Below are positions 40,863 to 50,890 of a stretch of DNA of 64,000 nucleotides, piece by piece (the stretch's first letter is position 1; every line of letters starts with the position of its first letter). The notes under the pieces are model-generated. The model made no database searches. It was not told the DNA's origin and saw only the letters and a program-made list of their open reading frames with translations. The DNA comes from Trichomonas vaginalis G3 (taxonomy: Eukaryota; Parabasalia; Trichomonadida; Trichomonadidae). A program made the position numbers and the translations under genes. Location of the stretch: positions 12,272,205-12,336,204 of the forward strand of contig NC_067206.1 in the NCBI RefSeq assembly GCF_026262505.1. Reading direction: 5' to 3'.

Positions 40863-43190
40863 TTATAAAGCTTCATTCACAGGTATTTCATCGTCAGTAA
40901 ATGAATCCTCATTATCGTTTGGTTCAATTTGTTTATATAATCCTTTCATTTCTTCTTTCAAAACATAATACCATGTCTGTTTACCATCTATTTTTCTTTG
41001 TTTCCTTTCACATTTATCCTTAATGCTCATTTGAAAGTTTTTGTCTTTCATGTCTGATGGTTTGCAGAATAGAGCATTTTTACACGTCATACCTGCACAT
41101 AATTCATCATAATGTGTATTTATCCATACATCTAAAGGATTTGTTGATAACTCGATTAAATCTTGTTTGGCTTCAGTCATCGGTATGATTCGTACATTAA
41201 ATGATGAAAGGTCATAATTGATAAAATATGTTAAAAGGTTATCATAAAATTCCTTAGTGCATGAATCCATTAAATTCTTGAAGTAATCAAATTGACCCTT
41301 GAATTTACCATTAACCCTTAAAACTACGTATCTTCTGTCTCCAACTTCAATTTTGACAGGGTAGACGTTGTTAGTTACGAAAATAAAGTTTGCAACATTC
41401 TGAGCAGTTCTTCTGGGTTGATTCTTTTCATTAATTCTAATCTCATTATCCGTTATAATTGATTTCAAAGCGTTGAAGTTTGCGAGTCTGTCTTCACCTA
41501 CATTCTTGAGTTCATTAAGTACAAGAAACATTTTATTTTCAACAACTGAGTTGAAATTACCCGTTAGCTCACTTATTTCAGTAATGTTTTTACATGAATA
41601 ACCAGCGAGAAGTTCAGAAATAATGTCTGTGAATCTGTTTTTACCTGTTCCCTGAAGTCCTTTCAAAATAATTGCTGTTTCATTCTTGATTCCAGGATGT
41701 TGAATCATTGATGCAATCCAGCCGAGAAGGTATTTATACACTTCATCGTTATTATCACAAATGGCTTCTTTAATGAAATCCATAAACATCTCAATTTTTG
41801 AGTAATCAGGCTTTTCAAGAATGTTGTATTTATAACCCTGAAACGTTGAGAAAACATCGGGGGAATCAGATTTAAAGCAAACACCCTTAACAGTTAATGA
41901 AGACAATTGATTTAGTAGTACATCCCATGCTGTTATTGTTTTACCTTCTTCTTTAAATAATTTAATCATTTTAAGTGACTCTTTCATGTTTGACTGAAGA
42001 ACAAATGATATTTGATTCATTTTGTCGTGTATGTTGTAATCTTTCTGAACGAAGTATTTATTTCCACAATCTACAAAACGAATTACACGTGATAAATCCT
42101 CAATTACTTCAGAACTGTTTTTATACTGATGATTTTCAGCCTTGCGTCTAATATCTGTTATCAAAAACGAGTCATCAAGTTTGATATCAAATGTTATTTT
42201 TGGCTTACGTAATAAAGGTAAAACATATTCATCATAATATTCCTTTTGATAAAGTTTTAGAATCTTCACCAAAACAAATGGAGAAGTCATTAAATATGCA
42301 TATCTATTACGTGCTTTTTCAAAATTACTTTTTGCATTTTCAGTTAAATTGCAGAAATTATAAACGTTATCGTATGCTTCATTAATTAAATGATTAGGTA
42401 ACGAATTAATAGCTTGAAACAGTGTGAATAATGTAACTTCTTTTTCTAAATTCATGTTTCCACCATCATTATGTACTTCAAAATCACAGATGCCATCGAC
42501 TATGCTCTGGGCAAGTTTATCGTCAATGTTTACATCTTTGTTTTCATTCATTATACTCTTTATTTCTTCATTCTTCTGTTCAACTCTTACCTTAATATTC
42601 AAATCATTTAATATATCGTTTACTGTTCTGGTTAATGTTGAATCATAACTTCCACGAATGAATGAGTATGTATTGATTGGTTCTGATGCATTCTTTCGAA
42701 CTCTTGAATCAGCCATAACCACTAATGAACGCTTTGAATCATCAATAGAAGTCATTATGTCAATATCATAATCATTGCAGGAATAACATTTAATCATTCT
42801 GTTCGAGGTTGAATAGAAGAAATTAGTGTTGCAATAAATGTGAAGACCTCCTGATGCAGTTTTAACGATAACATCTTTATCCGAAAGTTTTGATAAAATG
42901 TCTTTTCTAACTGTTTCTTTAAGTTCATCATTGTATGATTTATTGATATCAACATCTATAATCGTTAAATTTGAAATTTTATTTACTAATAAAGCTGTAC
43001 CAGTTTTCCTTCCTCTTCCTCCATCATGTTTGAGGTAGTTATGTAAATCAATCTTGTTTTCACCAATTCTTTCGTTGAGGGCTTTAGTTTCTGCCACAAC
43101 TAATTCCTCAGCTAATGAATCAATAACTTTTTCATCAGAAATGATCAAGTTGCTGTTGTTGTTGCTGTTGCTGTTGTTTGTTGCTGTCAT
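40863..43190 (-). CDS. Primase-superfamily 3 helicase (D5-like) of the element
   Basis: 775 residues. The N-terminal part (~40-200) looks like a primase-polymerase fold: GRGRKTGTALLVNK, then IIDVDINK with the DxD pair, then VIVKTASGGLHIYC. A helical D5-like linker follows. The SF3 helicase (~500-660) has Walker A GLQGTGKN, Walker B FLVLNEL, motif C NFIFVTNN and the arginine-finger segment DRRYVVLRVN. It should unwind and prime DNA at the element's replication origin. It replaces the protein-primed PolB of classic Polintons, as in many Polinton-like viruses. The start is TAAATG; a poly-Asn/Ser tract follows the first Met. Repeat arrays lie on both sides. Confidence 0.9.
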   Translation of the reverse strand: MTATNNSNSNNNSNLIISDEKVIDSLAEELVVAETKALNERIGENKIDLHNYLKHDGGRGRKTGTALLVNKISNLTIIDVDINKSYNDELKETVRKDILSKLSDKDVIVKTASGGLHIYCNTNFFYSTSNRMIKCYSCNDYDIDIMTSIDDSKRSLVVMADSRVRKNASEPINTYSFIRGSYDSTLTRTVNDILNDLNIKVRVEQKNEEIKSIMNENKDVNIDDKLAQSIVDGICDFEVHNDGGNMNLEKEVTLFTLFQAINSLPNHLINEAYDNVYNFCNLTENAKSNFEKARNRYAYLMTSPFVLVKILKLYQKEYYDEYVLPLLRKPKITFDIKLDDSFLITDIRRKAENHQYKNSSEVIEDLSRVIRFVDCGNKYFVQKDYNIHDKMNQISFVLQSNMKESLKMIKLFKEEGKTITAWDVLLNQLSSLTVKGVCFKSDSPDVFSTFQGYKYNILEKPDYSKIEMFMDFIKEAICDNNDEVYKYLLGWIASMIQHPGIKNETAIILKGLQGTGKNRFTDIISELLAGYSCKNITEISELTGNFNSVVENKMFLVLNELKNVGEDRLANFNALKSIITDNEIRINEKNQPRRTAQNVANFIFVTNNVYPVKIEVGDRRYVVLRVNGKFKGQFDYFKNLMDSCTKEFYDNLLTYFINYDLSSFNVRIIPMTEAKQDLIELSTNPLDVWINTHYDELCAGMTCKNALFCKPSDMKDKNFQMSIKDKCERKQRKIDGKQTWYYVLKEEMKGLYKQIEPNDNEDSFTDDEIPVNEAL

Positions 43191-43256
43191 TTATATAGGA
43201 ATAAAAAAATAAAAATAATTTTAAAACTAACTTTATTTTTGGACTGCATCATATTT

Positions 43257-43622
43257 TCGTAAATGTTGTCAAAATGTCATGTTGTCACATTTTTTCATAG
43301 AAGTTAAATGACCTGGTGACCACCTGGTGACCTGGTGACCCCTTCAGTTCTTCAAAAATAATTCATAATTGCCTTCCTCCTGTGTTGTTGTCAAAATGTC
43401 ATGTTGTCACATTTTTTCATAGAAGTTAAATGACCTGGTGACCACCTGGTGACCTGGTGACCCCTTCAGTTCTTCAAAAATAATTCATAATTGCCTTCCT
43501 CCTGTGTTGTTGTCAAAATGTCATGTTGTCACATTTTTTCATAGAAGTTAAATGACCTGGTGACCACCTGGTGACCTGGTGACCCCTTCAGTTCTTCAAA
43601 AATAATTCATAATTGAATAACC
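43257..43622. repeat. Three tandem copies of the element's ~122-base repeat (inverted orientation)
   Basis: Units begin near 43262, 43385 and 43508 and read GTTGTCAAAATGTCATGTTG, then GACCTGGTGACCACCTGG, then CCCCTTCAGTTCTTC. They are inverted relative to the array at 40122-40835, so helicase gene and arrays form a large mirror layout. It separates the helicase and KilA-N genes. Confidence 0.9.
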
Positions 43623-43681
43623 TGAAATCATTAACGTAAACATATATTTCTGGTCGTTTATGATAAAAATAAATGGTTCAT

Positions 43682-44344
43682 TTACTCACAATATTTTTGT
43701 ACAGAATGACCCCAAACTTTTAACTTCTTTTCTGCAGCTTCAAATGCTATCTTAGCGAGTTCATATTCTCTAAATTCTCTCTTTAAATCTTCTTGTTCCC
43801 ATTGGTCTAGTTCGTATGGAGAATCTCTATAACCATAACATATCTCACGTTCATGTTCTAATTGTTTTTCGCACATTTTTCCAACTTCTTCTTCAAACAA
43901 ATGTTTTGCATTCTCCACTGTATCTTCGAGTTCTTCTTCATCTAATTTCTCATGAACTTTCTTGTCTATGGAATCCATAATTTTTCCAACTGCTATGCAA
44001 TATTTTGGAGAAGCCCACATTGCTATATAATTTATAAGTCTTGGGTCTACATACGTTCCTCTAACCTGTTTGATTTCATCAGGAATTCCTGCATGAATTT
44101 TGTATAAAAACCAACCGTCGGAATTCCGGCGGTTGCTATATTCTTCACAAAATGCCTTATAATACTCTTCCCAGGACTTATTTTCCAACAACTTTCTAAA
44201 GTCTTTCCTAAACTGCTGACACATATTTGTTGCATTAATGTAACCATCCTTGTCTCTACGTAAGACTTCAATACCATTACAAGTGCCTTTTGTGAATGTT
44301 TCGCCATTAGATTTGTTTGTGAATGTTTTTGCTTCGACTGACAT
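43682..44344 (-). CDS. KilA-N domain protein of the element
   Basis: 220 residues from the ATG at 44344 (a TTG opens the frame earlier). Residues ~10-120 form a KilA-N domain: NGIEVLRRDKDGYINATNMC, WYxxK-like GWFLYKIHAGIP, RGTYVDPRLINYIAMWASP and a C-terminal helix. KilA-N proteins bind DNA and are common in large DNA viruses and in trichomonad Mavericks. The C-terminal ~90 residues are Glu-rich and coiled. Repeat arrays on both sides make a role in reading these repeats conceivable, which is inference. Confidence 0.88.
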   Translation of the reverse strand: MSVEAKTFTNKSNGETFTKGTCNGIEVLRRDKDGYINATNMCQQFRKDFRKLLENKSWEEYYKAFCEEYSNRRNSDGWFLYKIHAGIPDEIKQVRGTYVDPRLINYIAMWASPKYCIAVGKIMDSIDKKVHEKLDEEELEDTVENAKHLFEEEVGKMCEKQLEHEREICYGYRDSPYELDQWEQEDLKREFREYELAKIAFEAAEKKLKVWGHSVQKYCE

Positions 44345-44565
44345 TATTGTCTTTACATACAAAATAAAAAATAAAAATAATTTTAAAACTAATGAAATTA
44401 ATTATTTTTGGACTGAATTCATTCATAACACCATTAATAAGCTCATAAAATGCTCGTTTTGAGGTTGAGCCACTTTTGGCTCGACCGTATTCTTTCATCC
44501 AAAACTCAATAATTAATTATTGAATAACCCGAAACCATTAACGAAACCATTAACGTAAACACATA

Positions 44566-44935
44566 TTTCCGTTAATGTTGTCAAAATGTCATGTTGTCTC
44601 ATTTTTTCAGAGAAGTTAAATTACCTGGTGACCTGGTGACCTGGTGACCCCTTCAGTTCTTCAAAAATAAGTCATAACTGCCTTCCTCCTGTGATGTTGT
44701 CTAAATGTCATGTTGTCTCATTTTTTCATAGAAGTTAAATTACCTGGTGACCACCTGGTGACCCGGTGACCCCTTCAGTTCTTCAAAAATAAATAATTAT
44801 TGAATAACCTGAAAACATTAACATTAACATAAACATTAACATTAACATTAACGTAACCATTAACGTAAACATTAACGTAAACATTAACGTAAACATTAAC
44901 GTAAACATTAACGATAAAATATATTTCTGCAGTTC
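44566..44935. repeat. Two further repeat units and a 12-bp tandem array
   Basis: Two copies of the GACCTGGTGACC...CCCCTTCAG unit (about 44573-44690 and 44695-44810) are followed at about 44815-44915 by tandem ATTAACGTAAAC units, eight or so, with early ones reading ATTAAC only. The tract sits between the KilA-N gene and the fibre gene's 3' end. Confidence 0.85.
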
Positions 44936-44988
44936 ATCCATTACTTCATTACCTAATTAATTACAGACATAAAATATATTTAGTTCAT

Positions 44989-47160
44989 TCAATAAATGCG
45001 GTACCATGCGAATACAGTCATAAATGGTGGCATATAATCTTCACCCAAGCCTGTTGGATTTGTTGTGAAAGTGTGTGAATGATTTCCTGTGGTTTCACAG
45101 AAAATACCTGCGCTTGAATCTACGGGGTCACTTGAAATATCATATCTATCCATTCCCTGTCTATCCGAACCTGCTGCAAGATTTCTATAACCTCTTTTTG
45201 TTATTGAATGTGAATGATTACCTGTTGTGTTTGTAGTTCCTGTATGAGTGTGCGGTGGAAGGTTTGCTTCAGTAATTTTCTTCGAACCCCCTGTTTGCTT
45301 TGAAGAGTTTGCACAATACAAAAACCTGTCAACTATTTGTTCCCATGCACCAAAACCTAAAACACTTGCTGGATTTGTTGAATTCATTGACGTATATATA
45401 GAACCAATGGGGTAAATCATCTCAAGAATTGTATTTAATCCATTATGAATATTGAATTTATTATATAATATTGAATTTGGGTGAGTATTTAAAACTAGTC
45501 TTGTTATCAATATTAACGTATTATTTTTGAAAATTGCTTTTCTAACATCTTGAAATTTTGTGATTTCAGACCAGTTTCTTCCATCACTACTGATATTTAC
45601 TAAATCACCACATCCTAAAGCAATGAAATACCCATCAATATAAAATAAATTAGTAAATCTATAATTTCGAGTAAGTTTTGGAGTGAATGAATAAACCAAT
45701 TCCCAATTTGATAAATCTTGTGATAAATAAATATGTCTGTTATAGCTTACAGGATATGAATAGACCATTTCACCTGAAACGAGAACATAAACATTTGATC
45801 CATAACATAAAGCTTCAATGTCTCCATCAGCTTGAAAAATTTGTTCAAATTGACCTTGTGGTATTGAAGATGATCTATAAATTTTATCATTTTGTAGGAT
45901 AAAATACATGCTGTTAATGTAATACCACTTACTTGTATAATCAATTTTCAAATCTGATGACATCATACTAAACATATAATAATTTATCCCATCCTCACTA
46001 ATGAAAATTTGATTGACTTCATAAATTAGTACCCATTTATTATTAACGCATCTAATAGGATTATTTGGAAATTTAAATTTAGCATCTTGATTTAAATTAC
46101 ATTTGAACCATTGGATACAATCGAATGAATAACAAGGGCAAAAATCATCTCCAACCGTTATCATTCCCATAAATTTACCGTTATTATATTCAACATATAA
46201 AATTCTTGGATTAATGATTGGCTTTCGTGTATCAGGATTCCAAACAGATGGAGTAAATGATTCATAGTTTTTAAAATCATTTGTTTTAAAATAATAAAGC
46301 ACTCCAGCTGTATAAAATAAATACATGGTCACTCCATCGAAACATATCCATTCAAAAGAATCTATATCAAAGGTTTTATCTGATGATTTCATAAAATTTA
46401 AAAATGGTGGAGTAAAATAGACCTCTGATTGTTTTATTTCTTCATTAACAAATGATATATCAGCTTTCTTTGCTAACTCAGTATTAATGAATGAAATAAC
46501 TTTTTCCTTATCTGCTTTCTTCTCTAACTCATTGTTAACATAAGTTTTATCTGCTTTAAGGTCTAAACATTCTGAAACCCATCCTGTATCAGCTTTAGTT
46601 TTTAAAATCTTCGATGTCCATCCATGATACCATTCAACCCTTTCTATAATTTCATTATCTTTTTCATTAACATATTCCTTATCTGCCTTCTTCATTAATT
46701 CACTAGCCACAAGTCCCTTATCTGCTTTCTCCTCTAACTCACTATCCACATATTCCTTATCTGCTTTCTTCATTAATTCACTGTTGACATATTCCTTATC
46801 TGCCTTCTTCATTATGTCATTTAGGAAACCTTTTATGAATTCCTCATTTAAATTAAATCTTCCAATCTTCAAAACTTTGGGAAATGCATTTAATGCGTAA
46901 TATCTTTGTTCTTCTGGTGGAATTGATGTTATATCATCCGTTATACCTTTAATTTTTGAATTCATAAATAAAATTTCTTTTATATTTGATATCACTGCAC
47001 CACCTTTGCAAACGAATTCGAAATGGTCATTTTTCAATACTATCTCCAAATCTCCATATTTCAACCTTTGCGTTTGTTCTGCCGTCTTTGAATTATATGC
47101 ATATGTGGCGTATGTAATGGTCTGTGCCTTAAGTTGTTGTGGTTGCTGTTGTTTAATCAT
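44989..47160 (-). CDS. Fibre-like protein with phage tail-collar domain
   Basis: 723 residues. The N-terminal ~190 end in heptad-like units KKADKEYVNSEL repeated about seven times, as in trimeric fibre stalks. The middle (~230-560) is beta-rich with propeller-like repeats (FYTAGVLYYFKTND, ISEDGINYYMF, ISSDGRNWSEI). The C-terminus (~580-723) is a tail-collar domain: MIYPIGSIYTSMNSTNP, GFGAWEQIVDRFLYC, LPPHTHTG and NHSHS, ending in MPPFMTVFAWYRIY. Such domains end phage tail fibres and bind host surfaces. It is likely the element's attachment fibre. The start is TAAATG. Confidence 0.88.
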   Translation of the reverse strand: MIKQQQPQQLKAQTITYATYAYNSKTAEQTQRLKYGDLEIVLKNDHFEFVCKGGAVISNIKEILFMNSKIKGITDDITSIPPEEQRYYALNAFPKVLKIGRFNLNEEFIKGFLNDIMKKADKEYVNSELMKKADKEYVDSELEEKADKGLVASELMKKADKEYVNEKDNEIIERVEWYHGWTSKILKTKADTGWVSECLDLKADKTYVNNELEKKADKEKVISFINTELAKKADISFVNEEIKQSEVYFTPPFLNFMKSSDKTFDIDSFEWICFDGVTMYLFYTAGVLYYFKTNDFKNYESFTPSVWNPDTRKPIINPRILYVEYNNGKFMGMITVGDDFCPCYSFDCIQWFKCNLNQDAKFKFPNNPIRCVNNKWVLIYEVNQIFISEDGINYYMFSMMSSDLKIDYTSKWYYINSMYFILQNDKIYRSSSIPQGQFEQIFQADGDIEALCYGSNVYVLVSGEMVYSYPVSYNRHIYLSQDLSNWELVYSFTPKLTRNYRFTNLFYIDGYFIALGCGDLVNISSDGRNWSEITKFQDVRKAIFKNNTLILITRLVLNTHPNSILYNKFNIHNGLNTILEMIYPIGSIYTSMNSTNPASVLGFGAWEQIVDRFLYCANSSKQTGGSKKITEANLPPHTHTGTTNTTGNHSHSITKRGYRNLAAGSDRQGMDRYDISSDPVDSSAGIFCETTGNHSHTFTTNPTGLGEDYMPPFMTVFAWYRIY

Positions 47161-47184
47161 TTATTATGATTTAAAAATAAATAT

Positions 47185-47727
47185 TTAATCCGTTATCTCA
47201 TCAGCTATTTTTTCTATTTGAAATTGCCATAATATTTCATTCATGAATTCTAAATCACAATCAAATAGGTCAGTTATTCTAAATTTAATATTTGATAAAT
47301 CTTTTGAATGAAGAATAAATGAATTCCCGGATAATTGAAACGGATATGATAAAGAAAATGTGTTTAAGTTGATGGATAAAATGTTTTGTATTGATGGGTA
47401 AGAGTTAGGGTCTAATGTTTGATGTGAAAATCTCATTGGGGTATTAACTTTATCACATTTGATTAAAATGAAATTGGAACCAGTGTCAGAATACAAAACA
47501 TCCCCAACATCTTTTTCAAAATTTAATATCCCCAACAATGAACGAAGATGAGGAGTACAAAATTTAATTTTCAGCGGGAATTTAATAAGGTTATTTATTT
47601 CATCAAGTTCAAAAAGTTTATCAGGTTTTGATTTAAAATTTTCTTCATACCATATGATAAATGATTCATTTAAATAACTTAAAATCGTGTTAATATCCCA
47701 TTTCGTGATCACATTATTTATATACAT
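47185..47727 (-). CDS. Element protein of unknown function (180 residues)
   Basis: 180 residues, beta-rich, acidic to neutral, no recognised motif (IIWYEENFKSKPDKLFELDE, then TFSLSYPFQLSGNSFILHS). Its ATG overlaps the stop of the 58-residue ORF upstream, so the two are probably linked. It lies 24 bases upstream of the fibre gene on the same strand and may belong to the virion. Confidence 0.6.
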   Translation of the reverse strand: MYINNVITKWDINTILSYLNESFIIWYEENFKSKPDKLFELDEINNLIKFPLKIKFCTPHLRSLLGILNFEKDVGDVLYSDTGSNFILIKCDKVNTPMRFSHQTLDPNSYPSIQNILSINLNTFSLSYPFQLSGNSFILHSKDLSNIKFRITDLFDCDLEFMNEILWQFQIEKIADEITD

Positions 47728-47894
47728 ATCATACGTTTTTTCTGGTCATCTTTAATAAATGATATATAATCTGAAGGGTCTAAAAGAATGGGATTAAATT
47801 TACCACTCACAGAAACGAGAGTAACATTATAAATTCCGCTAACTGTTAAATTTAATTCACAGCTATTATTCGAAATAATATTGATAATTGACAT
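47718..47894 (-). CDS. 58-residue element protein
   Basis: A complete frame from ATG at 47894 to TAA at 47718. The product is beta-rich (CELNLTVSGIYNVTLVSVSG then KFNPILLDPSDYISFIKDD), like a short single sandwich domain. It overlaps the start of the next gene by 10 bases and diverges from the gene at 47914 with only 19 bases between the ATGs, so one short AT-rich segment serves both. Function unknown. Confidence 0.5.
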   Translation of the reverse strand: MSIINIISNNSCELNLTVSGIYNVTLVSVSGKFNPILLDPSDYISFIKDDQKKRMICI

Positions 47895-47913
47895 TTTTAT
47901 TACGATTAAAAAT

Positions 47914-48393
47914 ATGGTAAAGCGTTATTTTCCAGTGATAAATAAAACTAGAATAAGATTACCTCAAGAATTCATAAATTCAACGAATAAGAAATTCATT
48001 CATGTTATAAATTTTAGTGTTTTCAGAAAATATGAGTCAATGTCATATTCATCATCGGGTTATATTTCACTTCATTCAAATTTAGTTCAATCAAACCCAT
48101 ATAATGACCATTTCATAAGATTTTCAGATGGTATTAAAAATGTAATTGATAGATTAAAATATGAACAGATTGACAATATCGAATTTTTGGAATTTTGGTT
48201 TAAATATCCTGATGGAAAAAAGATTGAAGTTAAAGATAAAGCCGATACTATAACAAAAACAATTACAATGACCGATCCAGATAGTGGGGAACAAAAAGAA
48301 ATAAAACAAACGATAGAAACTGGTGAAAGGTCAATTATTATTGATTATGATTCAAAGGATTATTATTCAATAATGTTAATGCTTGAATATTAA
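47914..48393 (+). CDS. Element protein of unknown function (159 residues)
   Basis: 159 residues from the ATG at 47914; the frame opens 11 codons earlier at a TTG. Beta-rich, starting MVKRYFPVINKTRIRLP and with HVINFSVFRKYESMSYSSSG; a KDKADTITKTITMTD stretch near 115 looks like a loop. It is the only rightward gene among leftward structural genes. A minor capsid (penton-like) role would fit size and fold but is not shown. Confidence 0.6.
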   Translation: MVKRYFPVINKTRIRLPQEFINSTNKKFIHVINFSVFRKYESMSYSSSGYISLHSNLVQSNPYNDHFIRFSDGIKNVIDRLKYEQIDNIEFLEFWFKYPDGKKIEVKDKADTITKTITMTDPDSGEQKEIKQTIETGERSIIIDYDSKDYYSIMLMLEY

Positions 48394-48459
48394 ATGGCCT
48401 TAACAAAGAATTTTTCAAGTGATATTTTATATTCATCAACTATTTTATTATAAATATCA

Positions 48460-49056
48460 TTATGTTAAATGAAGTTCAGTTGTTGTTCCGTTCTTTGATA
48501 TCTTAATTGTGCTAATATCCTTTATAGGATTTATTTTTGCAACTGTTCCGCAGCATGAAACCTCATCATCTATGAAAAATTGAATCTTAACGTCTGAATC
48601 TTGAACATCACAAAGAATGGCGATAATGTGAATTAATGATTCATAAGGTAAAATAATTAAACCGGATTGATCAATTAAATTTATTATTGAATCATAATTA
48701 TCAGTTATTATATCACGGTAAATTTTCATTAATTCAGAATTAATGTCTATTTTATATGGCGCATTGCGACTGGAATCGTAGATTCCTGGGTTCTCGATGT
48801 TTGATGAAAGAGGTGGGGGGTATGTTGGATATGTGGGGATTTCAACGGGTTCTTTACCGGGTTCAGATAAAATGATTGGGTCTCCATCTTCTTTATTTTG
48901 CTCCTCCTCTTTCTTTGGTAAGTCACGAGTTAATTCAGGGCTAACATTAACTTTAACATTTTGAATAATTCGTGATTTATCATCATTTACGTTATAACCA
49001 ACCGTAATCTCTGCTTTTGCGTTTGTGTTCTTTTGACTTGTGAAACGTCTTCTCAT
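48460..49056 (-). CDS. Element protein with Pro-rich middle
   Basis: 198 residues. The basic N-terminus MRRRFTSQKN is followed by a flexible acidic and Pro-rich part (EEEQNKEDGDP, then PTYPTYPPPL, ~65-90) and a compact C-terminal half (~105-198) with SGLIILPYESLIHIIAILCD and a Cys pair (EVSCCG). The PxxY repeats resemble late-domain or assembly motifs, which is only a hint. The start is TAAATG after TTTTTTTATTCAAT. Unknown function, probably structural. Confidence 0.6.
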   Translation of the reverse strand: MRRRFTSQKNTNAKAEITVGYNVNDDKSRIIQNVKVNVSPELTRDLPKKEEEQNKEDGDPIILSEPGKEPVEIPTYPTYPPPLSSNIENPGIYDSSRNAPYKIDINSELMKIYRDIITDNYDSIINLIDQSGLIILPYESLIHIIAILCDVQDSDVKIQFFIDDEVSCCGTVAKINPIKDISTIKISKNGTTTELHLT

Positions 49057-49139
49057 TTATAATTGAATAAAAAAAGAAAAATATATTTAAAGTTTTATTT
49101 AGTTGTTACGGTAATATCCCAAGGTTCATCATTGTTTGC

Positions 49140-49964
49140 TTATACTTTCTTTGTAACTGCACCAATTATGTTATTGATATTGCTTTGAGTTTCTTCCAGT
49201 CTTATTTTATCATTTACAATATCTTTAATCATTTCATTACATGCATTCTTAAAACCATCTGATTTTTCTAATTTACGTCTATCACTTTCTTTAATTAAAT
49301 CAAAGTTATAACCTTGTTGAGAATAAAGTGGTTTCTTTATCAATTCCTTGAACGCTTCTGAAAGTGAAGATGAAGAAATTCTTGCCACTTGAATTGGTTT
49401 AAATTCTGCTTTCATTGCTTCTTTCTGTGCATTGAACACTGGATCGAATAAAGCAACTTTAAAGAATTTCTTAGCTGGAATTTCAGGTCTCAAATTTGCA
49501 TATTGACCATCAAACTGATTAACATATCGTGGTAATCCATCCGGTCCTTCTTCAATAGCGTTTAATTCTTCATTGAAATAAGAATATGGATTATGACGGT
49601 ATGAATTAATTGGACCATGTTCACCTTCTCCAATGTATTGTTTAACAGCTTTTCCATTTTCATCAAATTGCATAGGATAACGTTCATTATATGCTTTACG
49701 TTTAGGATAATCAGATACAGTTAATTTATAACCATTTATGACTTTAATATTACCTTGACCATCAGTAACGAAAACTTCATTTATACCATCAGGTTTTCCA
49801 TTTGGTCCTGTAATGTCTGCTTCATGTGCTTCCCAATTTGGACCATGACGTTTGGCATATGCTTGAGCTTCTGGTAATGTTAAAACGTTTCTCATTTGTT
49901 TACATCCTTTTTGAAGACCAGCAACAATGTGGACTAATTCTTTCATTCCGTCTGGAACTTTCAT
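49140..49964 (-). CDS. Element protein with GPNGKPDG motif
   Basis: 274 residues with [20 protein letters not shown] and [20 protein letters not shown] near 50-85, a Gly/Asp-rich turn that may bind calcium, then [13 protein letters not shown]. The C-terminal third is helical. Proteins with this signature accompany the capsid genes of related elements to my recollection, which I cannot verify here. It lies between the ATPase and the Pro-rich gene in the leftward structural block. The true start is uncertain. Confidence 0.6.
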   Translation of the reverse strand: MKVPDGMKELVHIVAGLQKGCKQMRNVLTLPEAQAYAKRHGPNWEAHEADITGPNGKPDGINEVFVTDGQGNIKVINGYKLTVSDYPKRKAYNERYPMQFDENGKAVKQYIGEGEHGPINSYRHNPYSYFNEELNAIEEGPDGLPRYVNQFDGQYANLRPEIPAKKFFKVALFDPVFNAQKEAMKAEFKPIQVARISSSSLSEAFKELIKKPLYSQQGYNFDLIKESDRRKLEKSDGFKNACNEMIKDIVNDKIRLEETQSNINNIIGAVTKKV

Positions 49965-50086
49965 AGTTCTATTATATGCACCCTTTTGTTTGTCCCTTGT
50001 TTTAATGGAACCTGTAGAAGATTTGCATTTCTGTCATGTTTAATTATAAATAAAAAATAAAAATAATTATAAAAAGTTAATCAAAT

Positions 50087-50890
50087 TTAACACATCTCTT
50101 TATTTAAATCAACTATTATTTTTCCATGTTCACCTAATTGCTGATATTGTGTGTAAAGTTCATTAATGCTCATTGGTAAATTCACTTGATAAAGCATAAC
50201 GTTCAACTGTTGACGACTAAACCCACTGAAAATGAAAAGGGTGACAGATTTGATTTAATGTTTGTGCTTAATGCTTTGAAGTATTGAACAGCCATGAAGA
50301 ATGAACACTGAATGTGTCGACATTGAGTTAATAACTGATTAAAATATGATTTCTCATTTGTTATTAGTTTTGATTTCACCATCATCTAGAAAAATGAGTG
50401 AATGCAAAAATTCTCTATCAAAATTTGAAATAGAAAGTGTTTCAAATAATTCATCCCGTTGTTTATCAATAATTTTATCCTCTAATCCTTGCTTCTTGAT
50501 TGTATTATATAATTCTTTATACATTAAAAAGTTTTTTAAATAATCTTCTGCTTCTTCTTGTGATAAATAAATAATTGGAATTTTGATTAAATGCTTTAAA
50601 GATTCAAATGTATCATCTGAAGGTGAACCTGAACGGTTGATATAAATTAACACATGTGAATGGGGGGAAGTGTTAGCAATAATGATAATTTGTTTTAATA
50701 TCGTTAATGTTTTACCTTTATTTTGTTTACCAATTGCTGCAGTGATTGAATTTAAGTAACATTCAGAATATGGAATTTTCATTAATTTTTCCTTAGATAG
50801 AGCATTTCTATTATCACTCAATGCTTCATTAATCATATCATCTACGTATGTATTATATACTCCCGCTAATTCTTCAGAATTTAAATCCAT
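50087..50890 (-). pseudogene. A32-like packaging ATPase of the element, broken
   Basis: The Walker A-like segment AIGKQNKGKTLTILKQIII lies near residue 60 of the longer open stretch, followed by HVLIYINRSG and a Walker B-like SLIFLDDGE. Further on, in another frame, come LLTQCRHIQCSFFMAVQYF, matching the conserved arginine-bearing segment after the B motif, and a family-like end. The family is the FtsK/HerA-type DNA-packaging ATPase of Polintons and their viral kin. It overlaps the capsid gene end by 10 bases. Roughly one break is evident. Confidence 0.75.

Noticed and set aside
44307-44498. 63-codon minus-strand ORF upstream of the KilA-N gene (KSGSTSKRAFYELINGVMNE)
   Set aside because: The start looks coding-like but the rest is the KilA-N leader read in another frame; not enough support for a gene.
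44815-44915. ATTAACGTAAAC array as a telomere-like repeat
   Set aside because: It is internal to the element, short and unlike the known T/G-rich telomere repeats of eukaryotes.
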